From positions 62,001-126,000 of the forward strand of contig QFMX01000007.1 in assembly GCA_003240625.1 (NCBI GenBank): a stretch of DNA of 64,000 nucleotides, written 5' to 3'. Origin of the DNA: Sphingomonas taxi (GTDB taxonomy: Bacteria; Pseudomonadota; Alphaproteobacteria; Sphingomonadales; Sphingomonadaceae). The notes beneath the pieces are model-generated. The model saw nothing but the letters and a program-made list of their open reading frames with translations. It was not told the DNA's origin and did no database searches. Of this stretch, positions 16,882 through 24,194 are shown piece by piece. Every line of letters begins with the position of its first letter. The stretch's first letter is position 1. A program made the translations under genes and the position numbers.

Positions 16882-18318
16882 ATGACTGCGACCTACGATA
16901 CCAAACTCGGGCTTTATATCGCCGGCGAATGGCTGAGCGGGGACGGTCGCGACACGCGCGACGTGCTCAATCCGTCGACCGGTGGGGGGCAGGCCGCGTT
17001 GCCGCTCGCCAGCGCCGCCGATCTCGATCGCGCGCTCGAGGCGACGCAGCGCGGGTTCGTCGCGTGGCGCGCCACACCGCCGGAAAAGCGTGCCGCGATC
17101 CTGACGCGCACCGCGCAACTGCTGCGCGAGCGCGGGGATCATATCGCGCGCATCGCCACGCTCGAACAGGGCAAGATCCAGGCGGAGGCCAAGGGCGAGG
17201 TCGCGTTCGCCGCCGCACTGCTCGATTTCCACGCCGCCGAAGGCCTGCGCGTCTATGGCCGCGTCCTGCCCCGTCCCTCGGGCACGCGCAGCCTCGTGCT
17301 TCACCAGCCGGTCGGACCGGTCGCCGCGTTCTGCGCGTGGAACTTCCCGATCATGAACGTCGTCCGCAAGATCGCGCCGGCGCTCGCGGCGGGCTGTTCG
17401 ATCATCATCAAGCCGTCCGAGGAAACCGCCGGCAGCGCGGTCGAAGTGCTCAAGTGCTTCCAGGATGCCGGCCTGCCCGGTGACGTCGCGCAGTGCGTGT
17501 TCGGCGTGCCCGACATGGTCTCGCGCCACCTGCTCGCCTCGCCGATCACGCGGAAACTGAGTTTCACCGGGTCGGTACCGGTCGGTAAGGCGCTGATGAA
17601 GCTGGCCGCCGACACGATGATGCGCACGACGATGGAGCTTGGCGGTCACGGTCCGGTGCTGGTGTTCGACGATTGCGATCTCGACAAGACGCTCGACACG
17701 CTGGTGGCGCACAAGTTCCGCAACGCCGGACAGGTCTGCGTCGCGCCGACCCGCTTCCACGTGCAGGACGGCATCTATGACCGCTTCGCCGCGGGGTTTG
17801 CCGAACGGACCCGCGGCCTGAAGGTCGGCGACGGCATGGATTCGGCGAGTCAGATGGGTCCGATGGCCAATGCCCGCCGCCCCGATGCGATCGCCGAGCT
17901 GGTCGGCGACGCGACCAACCACGGTGCCAAGCTGCTGGCGGGCGGCGACTATGGCGGCCAGGGCGGGTTCTTCTTCCAGCCGACCGTCCTGTCCGACGTG
18001 CCACTGTCGGCGCGCGCGATGAACGAGGAACCGTTCGGCCCCGTCGCCCTGCTCAGCCGGTTCGGCAGCGACGAGGATGCGATCGCCGAAGCCAACCGCC
18101 TGCCGTTCGGGCTGGCCGCCTATTGCTTCACCGAGAATGGCCGGCGCCAGAACCTGCTCGGCGATGCGATCGAGGCCGGGATGGTCGGCATCAACACCGT
18201 CCGCCTGAGCTATCCCGACAGTCCGTTCGGCGGCGTCAAGGACAGCGGCCACGGCTCGGAAGACGGGCCCGAGGGCATCGCCGCGCATCTCGTCACCAAG
18301 GCCGTCCACATCAGCTGA
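16882..18318 (+). CDS. NAD(P)-dependent aldehyde dehydrogenase
   Basis: Oxidises an aldehyde to the acid; the closest type by eye is the succinate-semialdehyde/glycolaldehyde dehydrogenase group. The 478-residue product has the cofactor motif FCAWNFPIMN, KPSEETAG, FTGSVPVGK, the catalytic Glu in MELGGHGPVLV and the catalytic Cys in GQVCVAPTRFHV, and the C-terminal NEEPFGPVA. A GGAGAGACGCTG ribosome-binding region precedes ATG 16882. It is a single gene; a 12-bp inverted repeat lies just after the stop. The substrate is unknown. Confidence 0.95.
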   Translation: MTATYDTKLGLYIAGEWLSGDGRDTRDVLNPSTGGGQAALPLASAADLDRALEATQRGFVAWRATPPEKRAAILTRTAQLLRERGDHIARIATLEQGKIQAEAKGEVAFAAALLDFHAAEGLRVYGRVLPRPSGTRSLVLHQPVGPVAAFCAWNFPIMNVVRKIAPALAAGCSIIIKPSEETAGSAVEVLKCFQDAGLPGDVAQCVFGVPDMVSRHLLASPITRKLSFTGSVPVGKALMKLAADTMMRTTMELGGHGPVLVFDDCDLDKTLDTLVAHKFRNAGQVCVAPTRFHVQDGIYDRFAAGFAERTRGLKVGDGMDSASQMGPMANARRPDAIAELVGDATNHGAKLLAGGDYGGQGGFFFQPTVLSDVPLSARAMNEEPFGPVALLSRFGSDEDAIAEANRLPFGLAAYCFTENGRRQNLLGDAIEAGMVGINTVRLSYPDSPFGGVKDSGHGSEDGPEGIAAHLVTKAVHIS

Positions 18319-18338
18319 TCGCGGCTTCTACCTCCAAC

Positions 18339-18382
18339 GCGACCTGCCGGAGAATGCCGAACCGGCGATCCCGGCAGGTCGC
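18339..18382 (+). terminator. Long hairpin after the aldehyde dehydrogenase gene
   Basis: Perfect 12-bp inverted repeat GCGACCTGCCGG / CCGGCAGGTCGC with a 20-base loop that contains a smaller GCCG/CGGC stem. It starts 21 bases after the stop codon. It lacks a T-run, so it is a probable transcript end or stability element. Confidence 0.6.
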
Positions 18383-18879
18383 CCCCGACCCGACGACTCC
18401 GGCCGAACACCGGCCAGGATATCTCCATATCAGCGCAATACCGCCACCCCTGCCCCACGATCAGGGCCAGTCCGGGTCTCGAGCGCTTGGCACCACCCAG
18501 TCTCAATTCTGAAACTTTTATTTGCCGATCAAGCATAGCTATCTGTGCTTACGACAGAACTTGTCCATCTCGGATGCTTTGCGCCAAATACAATCGAATT
18601 TGGTTCAATTGCCAATTGCGACGAAATCCCAATCGGATCATGAAGCTGCTAGGTCAAGAATCATCGAACAACAGTATTCGATTCATTGACGACTGATTAA
18701 CTAAATCTCAGTCTACCCAATTGTCATTAGAGTCAAGATCCGACTTTTACTCTTGGATTCTATTCATAAGATCAGTGCACCAATACGTGCTGCTGGTTGC
18801 GGCGACCTGTGCCTTGGCAAAACAGCCCCCACGATCGCCTCATCGCTCCGGATATTCCGGAAACATAGGAGAAGGCGCT
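18383..18879 (+). promoter_or_regulatory. AT-rich leader and promoter region of the RiPP-like locus
   Basis: No gene is convincing here. Counting bases 18481-18780 gives about 42 % GC, far below the flanking genes. The region holds A/T-rich blocks suited to a promoter; one candidate -35-like TTGTCA lies at 18721, but I cannot fix a -10 box. The precursor frame stays open back to TTG 18721, but that stretch has no ribosome-binding site and unrelated composition. The ribosome-binding site AGGAGAAGG at 18867-18875 decides the start at 18880. Confidence 0.55.
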
Positions 18880-19860
18880 ATGACTGGTTACGCTCAGAAT
18901 TATCTCGGTGGCTCCGTTCAGCAACGATATGGCGGCGGCAACCCCGGGGTCGGTTGCCCGATCATAACGGGTACGATCTTCTGCACGATCGGCGTGGACA
19001 CGGCGGTCGGCGCAGGAGCCGCCACCCCGGGCTGCAAGGACGTGATGTGGACCGCAGGCTGCACCTTTGCCGGCCAGCAGGCTCCTGCACCAGCCGCTGT
19101 CGCTGCCGATTGCGGCAACGTGCTGACCACGCTCGTCTGTACGCTCGGTGCATCGCAAGCCGCCCCTGCTGCGGCGGTCGGGTGCAATCCTATCACGTTC
19201 ACCTTGGCCTGTACGGTCGGCGGACAGGGTGTCGGGAAGCAGGCCGCCGGCTATGGCGCGGCGTGCGGCAACGTGCTCACCACGCTGGCGTGTACGCTCG
19301 ATGCGCAGGCTCCCGCGGCCGGGGACGCGATGTGCGTCACACTCGTCACTGCACGACCGACCTGGTGCGCACCGGTACCTGCCGACGCCGGCAGCGACGC
19401 ACAGCTGGCGGATTGCAAGCACGTCATGTGGACGGCGGGCTGCACGTTCGCGGGACAGCAGGCGGACGCAGTCGAATGCGTCCAGCTCCTGACCACGACC
19501 CTCTGCACGCTGGGCGCTGCGCAGCCGGCTGCGGCGGTAGATTGCGGCAACGTGCTGACCACGCTGGCCTGCACGCTGGGTGACGAGCAGACCGGTGCGC
19601 TGGGTGCGACACCGGGATGCAAGGACGTGCTGTGGACCGCAGGGTGCACGTTCCAGGCCGCCGAGTCGGTCGCGGATTGCGGGCATGTCCTGACGACCCT
19701 CGCCTGCACGTTGGTGGCAGTTCCCGAGGAGAACGTCGCAGCCACGGATTGCAAGCACGTCATGTGGACGGCGGGCTGCACCTTTGCCGGCCAACCGCAG
19801 GCCGCCGAGGTCGAACTCGACTGCAAACACGTCATGTGGTCGGCGGGCTGTACCTTCTGA
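18880..19860 (+). CDS. Multi-core lanthipeptide-like RiPP precursor
   Basis: A 326-residue repetitive protein of no known family. A short Gly/Gln/Tyr-rich N-terminus (1-25) precedes thirteen Cys cores, with first Cys at residues 26, 52, 78, 102, 129, 152, 179, 200, 222, 247, 267, 291 and 315. Twelve fit C-x5-[T/S]-x2-C-T-[F/L/I/V]. Five are of the CKHVMWTAGCTF type, four of the CGNVLTTLACTL type, and the rest diverge. The sixth (CVTLVTARPTWCAP) breaks the pattern. Spacers of 8-15 residues are rich in Ala, Gln, Pro, Gly, Asp and Glu. The last core ends exactly at the C-terminus and is the only one with Ser for Thr at position 7. T-x-x-C is the commonest spacing for a (methyl)lanthionine ring. 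The RBS AGGAG sits 8 bases before the ATG. Kinase, HopA1 lyase and LanC genes follow. Modification and cleavage into separate peptides are inferred. Confidence 0.85.
   Translation: MTGYAQNYLGGSVQQRYGGGNPGVGCPIITGTIFCTIGVDTAVGAGAATPGCKDVMWTAGCTFAGQQAPAPAAVAADCGNVLTTLVCTLGASQAAPAAAVGCNPITFTLACTVGGQGVGKQAAGYGAACGNVLTTLACTLDAQAPAAGDAMCVTLVTARPTWCAPVPADAGSDAQLADCKHVMWTAGCTFAGQQADAVECVQLLTTTLCTLGAAQPAAAVDCGNVLTTLACTLGDEQTGALGATPGCKDVLWTAGCTFQAAESVADCGHVLTTLACTLVAVPEENVAATDCKHVMWTAGCTFAGQPQAAEVELDCKHVMWSAGCTF
18955..19857 (+). repeat. Array of thirteen core-encoding repeats inside the precursor gene
   Basis: Core-coding units begin at 18955, 19033, 19111, 19183, 19264, 19333, 19414, 19477, 19543, 19618, 19678, 19750 and 19822, each 36 bases except the sixth (42). 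Units at 19411-19445 and 19747-19781 (including the Asp codon before Cys) are identical over 35 bases, and units at 19111 and 19543 are nearly so. This points to recent internal duplication. Confidence 0.9.
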
Positions 19861-19874
19861 TCGATAGCCGAACG

Positions 19875-19915
19875 CCGCCGGCCCTCACGGGTCGGCGGTT
19901 CTTCGCAGTTTTTCC
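19875..19915 (+). terminator. Strong hairpin between precursor and modification genes (probable attenuator)
   Basis: A 10-bp stem CCGCCGGCCC / GGGTCGGCGG (one G-U pair) with loop TCAC is followed by TTCTTCGCAGTTTTT. It lies 15 bases after the precursor stop and 7 bases before the kinase start. Partial termination here would give excess precursor over enzymes, a common arrangement in RiPP operons. Confidence 0.8.
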
Positions 19916-19921
19916 TCGCAT

Positions 19922-21079
19922 ATGGCAGGCCGCATGGACCCGATCGTCACGCGCAATCTCATCCGCTACCTGACAGGCAAGGGCCTGATCGACCGCGCGG
20001 GAATCGTCGATGGCGGCATGGTCCTGACGATGAGCCGCAGCCGCAACCGGTTCGTGATGCTCAAGCAGCGGAACGGCCCGGCGTATTTCATTAAGCAGGC
20101 GATCGAGACCGAACCCGGCACGCGTGAGACGATCGCGCGCGAAGCGGAGGTGTATCGTGGCGCGTTCGGCGACGAACGCCTGCGCCCGCTCCGCGATCTC
20201 CTGCCACAGTTCCGGCTACACGATGCCGAGCAGGGCATATTGATCAACGATCTGATTCCGGACAGCGAGACGCTGACCGCGGTCCACCGCAAGCTCGGGA
20301 CCTGCCCGGTCGATCTCGCCGCACGACTGGGGACCGCCCTGTCCGCCTATCACGCGATCCGCTTCGTCGAAGGCGCACCGCAAGCTGCGCTGTTCCCTCA
20401 GCAATCGCCCTGGATTCTTCGACTCCACGGCGAGGCGGATGTCAGCGGCATGCGGCGTAGTCCGGCGGCATCGGCGCTCCTCGACATATTGCTCGCGGCG
20501 CCCGGCGCGGGTGCGATGCTCGGCGAACTGCGCGACGGGTGGAAACGCGATACCCTGATCCATACCGACATGCGCTGGGAGAATTGCCTGCTCGCACCGA
20601 GGGGCGACGCGCTGGCCGACCGGCGTCTCTACATCATCGACTGGGAACTGGCCGATATCGGCGACGCGGCCTGGGACGTCGGCAGCATGCTGCAATCCTA
20701 TCTCGCCTTCTGGATCGGCTCGATGCCCGCCGCATCGGATCCCGCCGCGCTGTTCGCCGGCGCGACCGTGCCGCTCGCGTCGGTTCAGCCGGCGATCGCG
20801 GCGTTCTGGGCCGCGTATATCACCGCCAGCGACGCCTATCGGGGCGACGCGCCGGGCTTCCTGAAACGCTGTATCGGCATGTTGGCCGCGCGCATGATGG
20901 TGACCGCGTTCGAGCGTAGCGCCTGGAGCCAGACGACCGATCCGATCGCCATTCTGCTCGCCCAGACGGCGCTGAACATCCTCGCCGATCCGGACAGGGT
21001 GGCGGAGGAATTGCTGGGCATCGTCGATCCCGCCGCACACGTGCTCGACCGCGTGCTCAACCAGGCAATCGCGGCGTGA
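19922..21079 (+). CDS. APH-fold kinase, likely Ser/Thr kinase of the RiPP precursor (LanK-like)
   Basis: A 385-residue aminoglycoside phosphotransferase/homoserine-kinase-fold protein. The Brenner-type catalytic loop is HTDMRWEN (His about 214, Asp 216, Asn 221) and the metal-binding motif is IIDWELADIGDAAWDVG (Asp about 240). The N-lobe has the Lys in YFIKQAIETE. In class V lanthipeptide and thioamitide clusters, a kinase of this fold phosphorylates precursor Ser/Thr and a HopA1-type partner eliminates phosphate. The same pairing here, directly behind a Thr/Cys-rich precursor, supports that role over antibiotic resistance. ATG 19922 or 19934 may be the start; the second has AGG upstream. The stop overlaps the next gene (GTGA). 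Confidence 0.85.
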   Translation: MAGRMDPIVTRNLIRYLTGKGLIDRAGIVDGGMVLTMSRSRNRFVMLKQRNGPAYFIKQAIETEPGTRETIAREAEVYRGAFGDERLRPLRDLLPQFRLHDAEQGILINDLIPDSETLTAVHRKLGTCPVDLAARLGTALSAYHAIRFVEGAPQAALFPQQSPWILRLHGEADVSGMRRSPAASALLDILLAAPGAGAMLGELRDGWKRDTLIHTDMRWENCLLAPRGDALADRRLYIIDWELADIGDAAWDVGSMLQSYLAFWIGSMPAASDPAALFAGATVPLASVQPAIAAFWAAYITASDAYRGDAPGFLKRCIGMLAARMMVTAFERSAWSQTTDPIAILLAQTALNILADPDRVAEELLGIVDPAAHVLDRVLNQAIAA

Positions 21080-22074
21080 CCGGCACAGCAAGCGAACTCG
21101 CCCCCTTCGTCGCCGCGCTGCGGATCGGCGACGACGGCGCGATCCTGCTCGACGACGTGTCGGTCGGGCGCGTCAACGGCGCGGCGACCGAAGATGCGCT
21201 GGCGACCGCCCTGATGCCGGTGGTCTACGAACATGCCTATGCCCGGGTATTCCCCAGGGACGATGCCGTCGCCGCGGTCGACCCCGCCGACCTGACGACC
21301 GCCCTGGAACGCGCCAATACCAGCCGATCGCGCGCCGAACAGGGATGGATCTTCAGCGGGAGCGACACCGGCGGCAGCGTGCTGGCCTCGCGCCACGGCC
21401 GCACCCGCCGGTTCGTGCCCGGCCAGTTCCTCGCCATCGATGGCGTCATGCCGATGCCGAAGGGAAGCGCGCTGGCGGTGCAGATCGCCGGCGGATCGGC
21501 CACTGCGCAACCCGGCTTCTATTACGCGTTCGGCGAAGCGTTTCGCGACGTGAACGATCTCGCGCCGATGGTCCGCTTCTACTGGAACGTGCGGATCGGC
21601 GGCGCGGTCGACCTGGTGACCGGATTGACCGCGTTGCTCAACCGCTACCGGATACCGTTCGATTTCAAGATCGTCGTGCACAGCGCCGATTACACCCGTC
21701 GCGACAACGCGGTGCTGTATGTCGCGCAGCACCTGTTCCCGGCGGTATCGACGATCGTCCTCGCGGCCTACCCCGCCTTCGCCGCGTTGCTCGACCAGCC
21801 CGTGCCGCTGTTCGCGAGGCGCCTGGCGCCCGGGCTGGGCTTCGCCGAGGATCCGGGCAACCGCGAGAGCTTCGGCATGGCCCGCAGCCGCCTGGTCGCA
21901 CAGGCGCTCGCCGCGTCGCGGGCCGATGGCGGGTTCGCCGCGCCGCTGTTCGCCGCAACGCTGACGGCAAAGATCGAGGAGGCCGGCCTGCGCGTCGACG
22001 CCCTGTGGCTCAACGCTGGGTCCGACGACCAGTACGACGTTCCCCCGATGCTCTCGCAGCAGGCGATACAGTGA
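21076..22074 (+). CDS. HopA1 (T3SS-effector)-like lyase of the RiPP cluster (LanY-like)
   Basis: A 332-residue protein with a HopA1-type domain over most of its length. Recognisable segments are RFVPGQFLAIDG, the central RFYWNVRIGGAVDLVTGLTA, and the family-typical IPFDFKIVVHS...YTRRDNAVLYVAQHLF stretch. HopA1-like proteins act as phosphothreonine/phosphoserine lyases in class V lanthipeptide (LxmY) and thioamitide (TvaD-type) pathways, giving dehydrobutyrine and dehydroalanine. This family assignment is by eye. The GTG start overlaps the kinase stop by four bases, and its own stop overlaps the LanC start the same way, so the three enzymes are probably made in similar amounts. No type III secretion gene is present. 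Confidence 0.85.
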   Translation: MTGTASELAPFVAALRIGDDGAILLDDVSVGRVNGAATEDALATALMPVVYEHAYARVFPRDDAVAAVDPADLTTALERANTSRSRAEQGWIFSGSDTGGSVLASRHGRTRRFVPGQFLAIDGVMPMPKGSALAVQIAGGSATAQPGFYYAFGEAFRDVNDLAPMVRFYWNVRIGGAVDLVTGLTALLNRYRIPFDFKIVVHSADYTRRDNAVLYVAQHLFPAVSTIVLAAYPAFAALLDQPVPLFARRLAPGLGFAEDPGNRESFGMARSRLVAQALAASRADGGFAAPLFAATLTAKIEEAGLRVDALWLNAGSDDQYDVPPMLSQQAIQ

Positions 22075-23426
22075 CCATGAACCCCCTTTATCTCGAAACC
22101 GCCTTCGATATCGGCACCAAGCTCGCGCGCGATGCGGTGTGGCATGATGCGCGGTGCAATTGGTTCGGTCCGATCCATGAGGATTTCACCGGCACGCAGG
22201 TGCTCGGTTGCGGCACGATGGGTCCGACCTTGTACGACGGTACCGCCGGGATCGGCCTGTTCCTCGCGCGGCTGCACCGGGCGACGGGCGATCCGCTGGC
22301 GGCGCGCACCGCCACCGGCGCGATTGCGCATGCGCTCGACCGCGCGGCCGATATCCCCGACGCGCTCCACCGGGGGTTCTACACCGGGTTCCTCGGAATC
22401 GGCTATGCCGCGATGCAGGCCGGCTCCGCGCTCGATCGTGAAGACCTCGTCGCGCAAGGCCTGGCAATGGTCCACCGCGCGGTAGCGTTGTCGCCGGAGG
22501 GGCGCGTCGCGATCGACGTGATGTCCGGAAATGCCGGCGCCATCCCCGTATTGCTCGCACTCGGCGCGGCCCATAACGCGCCCTCGCTCACGGATGCCGC
22601 CATCGTCGCAGGGAAACGCCTGCTCGACGGCGCGGAGACCAGCGACCGCGGCCTGTCCTGGAACGCGATGGGCGAGATGGCCGAACTGGTCGATCTGTCC
22701 GGCCTGTCGGACGATCTGGTCGCGGACTTTCGCGCCCAACGCCGCCCCAATCTGACCGGCCTGTCGCACGGCGCGGGCGGGGTCGGCTGGGCGCTGCTCG
22801 AACTTGCCGCGGTGACCGAGGACGATCGATTTGCCGCCGCAGGACGCGCCGCGTTCGCCTATGAAGACAGCTGGTTCGACGCCGCGAGCGACCAATGGCC
22901 GGATCTGCGCAGCCACGATGGAGGCAAGCCGTTGGGCGCCGCACCCGCCGCCTGGTGCCACGGCGCGGTCGGCATCGGTCTGGCACGCATTCGGGCCTTC
23001 GACCTCACCGGCGACGCGACGATGCGCCCGGCGATCGAGTCCGCCTTGCGGATCACCGCCCGATCGGTGATCGGCCAGCTCGCGCGCAGCAGCTGCAACT
23101 ACTCGCTGTGCCACGGCGCGGCCGGCGATGCGGAACTGTTCCTGAGCTGGGCCACAGCAAGCGGCGATGCAGAGGCGCGAACGATCGTCGACGAAATCGC
23201 CCGACACGGGATCGACACCTATGGCGCAACCGGCCGCCCCTGGCCGTCGGGCACGCCCGGCGCCGGCGAGTCCCCCAGCCTCATGCTGGGCCTTGCGGGC
23301 ACCGGCCACTTCTACCTTCGGGCGTTCGATCCCGCGGCGACACCTTCCGTCCTGCTGCTCGCCCCGTCTTCGGCAAGTCCCATCGTCAAGCGATCGCCTA
23401 CCCGATCGCCGGAGTTCGCCGACTAG
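22071..23426 (+). CDS. LanC-like zinc-dependent cyclase
   Basis: A 451-residue LanC-family protein, the enzyme type that adds Cys thiols to dehydrated residues to form (methyl)lanthionine rings. The alpha/alpha-toroid signatures are present: TMGPTLYDGTAGIGLFLARL, GFYTGFLGIGYA, GLSHGAGGVGWALLE (His about 233), WCHGAVGIGLAR (Cys about 296) and LCHGAAGDAE (Cys about 347, His about 348). The last two supply the expected Cys-Cys-His zinc ligands. The start is GTG 22071, overlapping the lyase stop exactly as the lyase overlaps the kinase; ATG 22077 is an alternative. A separate, complete LanC beside a kinase/HopA1 pair is unusual by my knowledge, since class V clusters typically carry a weakly LanC-like LxmX. 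Confidence 0.93.
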   Translation: MTMNPLYLETAFDIGTKLARDAVWHDARCNWFGPIHEDFTGTQVLGCGTMGPTLYDGTAGIGLFLARLHRATGDPLAARTATGAIAHALDRAADIPDALHRGFYTGFLGIGYAAMQAGSALDREDLVAQGLAMVHRAVALSPEGRVAIDVMSGNAGAIPVLLALGAAHNAPSLTDAAIVAGKRLLDGAETSDRGLSWNAMGEMAELVDLSGLSDDLVADFRAQRRPNLTGLSHGAGGVGWALLELAAVTEDDRFAAAGRAAFAYEDSWFDAASDQWPDLRSHDGGKPLGAAPAAWCHGAVGIGLARIRAFDLTGDATMRPAIESALRITARSVIGQLARSSCNYSLCHGAAGDAELFLSWATASGDAEARTIVDEIARHGIDTYGATGRPWPSGTPGAGESPSLMLGLAGTGHFYLRAFDPAATPSVLLLAPSSASPIVKRSPTRSPEFAD

Positions 23427-23493
23427 AGCACCTCACGACTTTTTGCTAACAATTCTCAATAGCCTTGATTCCCGTTCGGCGACGCGATAGGCG

Positions 23494-24183
23494 GTGGCGG
23501 TGAACACGCCACAGCCTCTGCCCCAGTCTCTCATCTCCCGGGGGTCCGCCCCACCGCCCCTCGCCAGCAAGCGAAAGCGCAAATGGCGGGGCTGGTGGCT
23601 CAAGCAACTGCACACTTGGCACTGGATCAGCGCAGCGTTGTCCCTGGTCGGCATGCTGCTGTTCGCGATTACCGGCATCACGCTCAACCATGCCGCGACG
23701 ATCGGCGCCAAGCCGGTCGTGGTCGAGAAAACGGGGATGCTGCCGGCGCCGCTGCTCCGCATGCTGACCGCGCCGCACGCCGCCGATGCGCCACTCCCGA
23801 CGCCGGTCGCGAAGGGCATAGTCGCCGCGATCAGTCTCGATCCCGCAGGCAAGCCGGTCGAATGGTCCGACACCGACGCCTATGTCGCGCTGCCCCGTCC
23901 CGGCGGCGATGCCTGGGTCAGCATCGCGCGCGCGACCGGTCGGATCACCGCCGAGACGACCGATCGCGGCTGGATCTCGTACCTCAACGATCTCCACAAG
24001 GGGCGCAATGCCGGCGCAGCGTGGAGCTGGTTCATCGATATCTTCGCAGGCGCGTGCATCCTGTTCACGCTGACCGGGCTGCTTCTGTTGCAGCTTCACG
24101 CACGCCATCGGCCGGCGACCTGGCCGATCGTCGCCGCCGGGCTCGCCATTCCCGTCCTGCTCGCCATCCTGTTTATCCATTGA
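23494..24183 (+). CDS. PepSY-associated transmembrane protein
   Basis: A 229-residue membrane protein of the PepSY-TM type: a basic N-terminus (KRKRKWRGWWLKQLHTWHW), a first span (about 43-62, ISAALSLVGMLLFAITGITL) followed by NHA, a periplasmic PepSY-like domain (about 65-165), then a span with WFIDIFAGACILFTLTGLLL and a final helix. Such proteins transfer electrons across the inner membrane or act with iron-siderophore uptake and flavinylated partners. GTG 23494 or GTG 23500 starts it; AGGCGG lies upstream. It leads a four-gene group with DUF2271, DUF4198 and ApbE genes. Confidence 0.87.
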   Translation: MAVNTPQPLPQSLISRGSAPPPLASKRKRKWRGWWLKQLHTWHWISAALSLVGMLLFAITGITLNHAATIGAKPVVVEKTGMLPAPLLRMLTAPHAADAPLPTPVAKGIVAAISLDPAGKPVEWSDTDAYVALPRPGGDAWVSIARATGRITAETTDRGWISYLNDLHKGRNAGAAWSWFIDIFAGACILFTLTGLLLLQLHARHRPATWPIVAAGLAIPVLLAILFIH

Positions 24184-24194
24184 GGGGTCCTGCC

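Noticed and set aside
16630..18309. 559-codon minus-strand frame opposite the aldehyde dehydrogenase gene and the tRNA
   Set aside because: Antisense to a clear family gene and a tRNA; low-complexity Arg/Gly/Asp composition.
18721..18879. Extended N-terminus of the precursor protein starting at TTG 18721
   Set aside because: The stretch is AT-rich, has no ribosome-binding site and no relation to the repetitive protein, whereas ATG 18880 has AGGAG at ideal spacing.
18955..19857. Possible CRISPR array or tandem DNA repeat
   Set aside because: The units are translated cores of variable sequence and spacers of 24-45 bases that also keep the reading frame; there are no cas genes. A coding repeat explains it.
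19922..21079. Aminoglycoside resistance kinase
   Set aside because: The fold is shared, but the gene is coupled to HopA1 and LanC genes and follows a Thr/Cys-rich precursor, so a peptide kinase is the better reading.
21076..22074. Type III secretion effector (HopA1)
   Set aside because: No secretion system or chaperone gene is present; the overlap with kinase and LanC genes fits a lyase.
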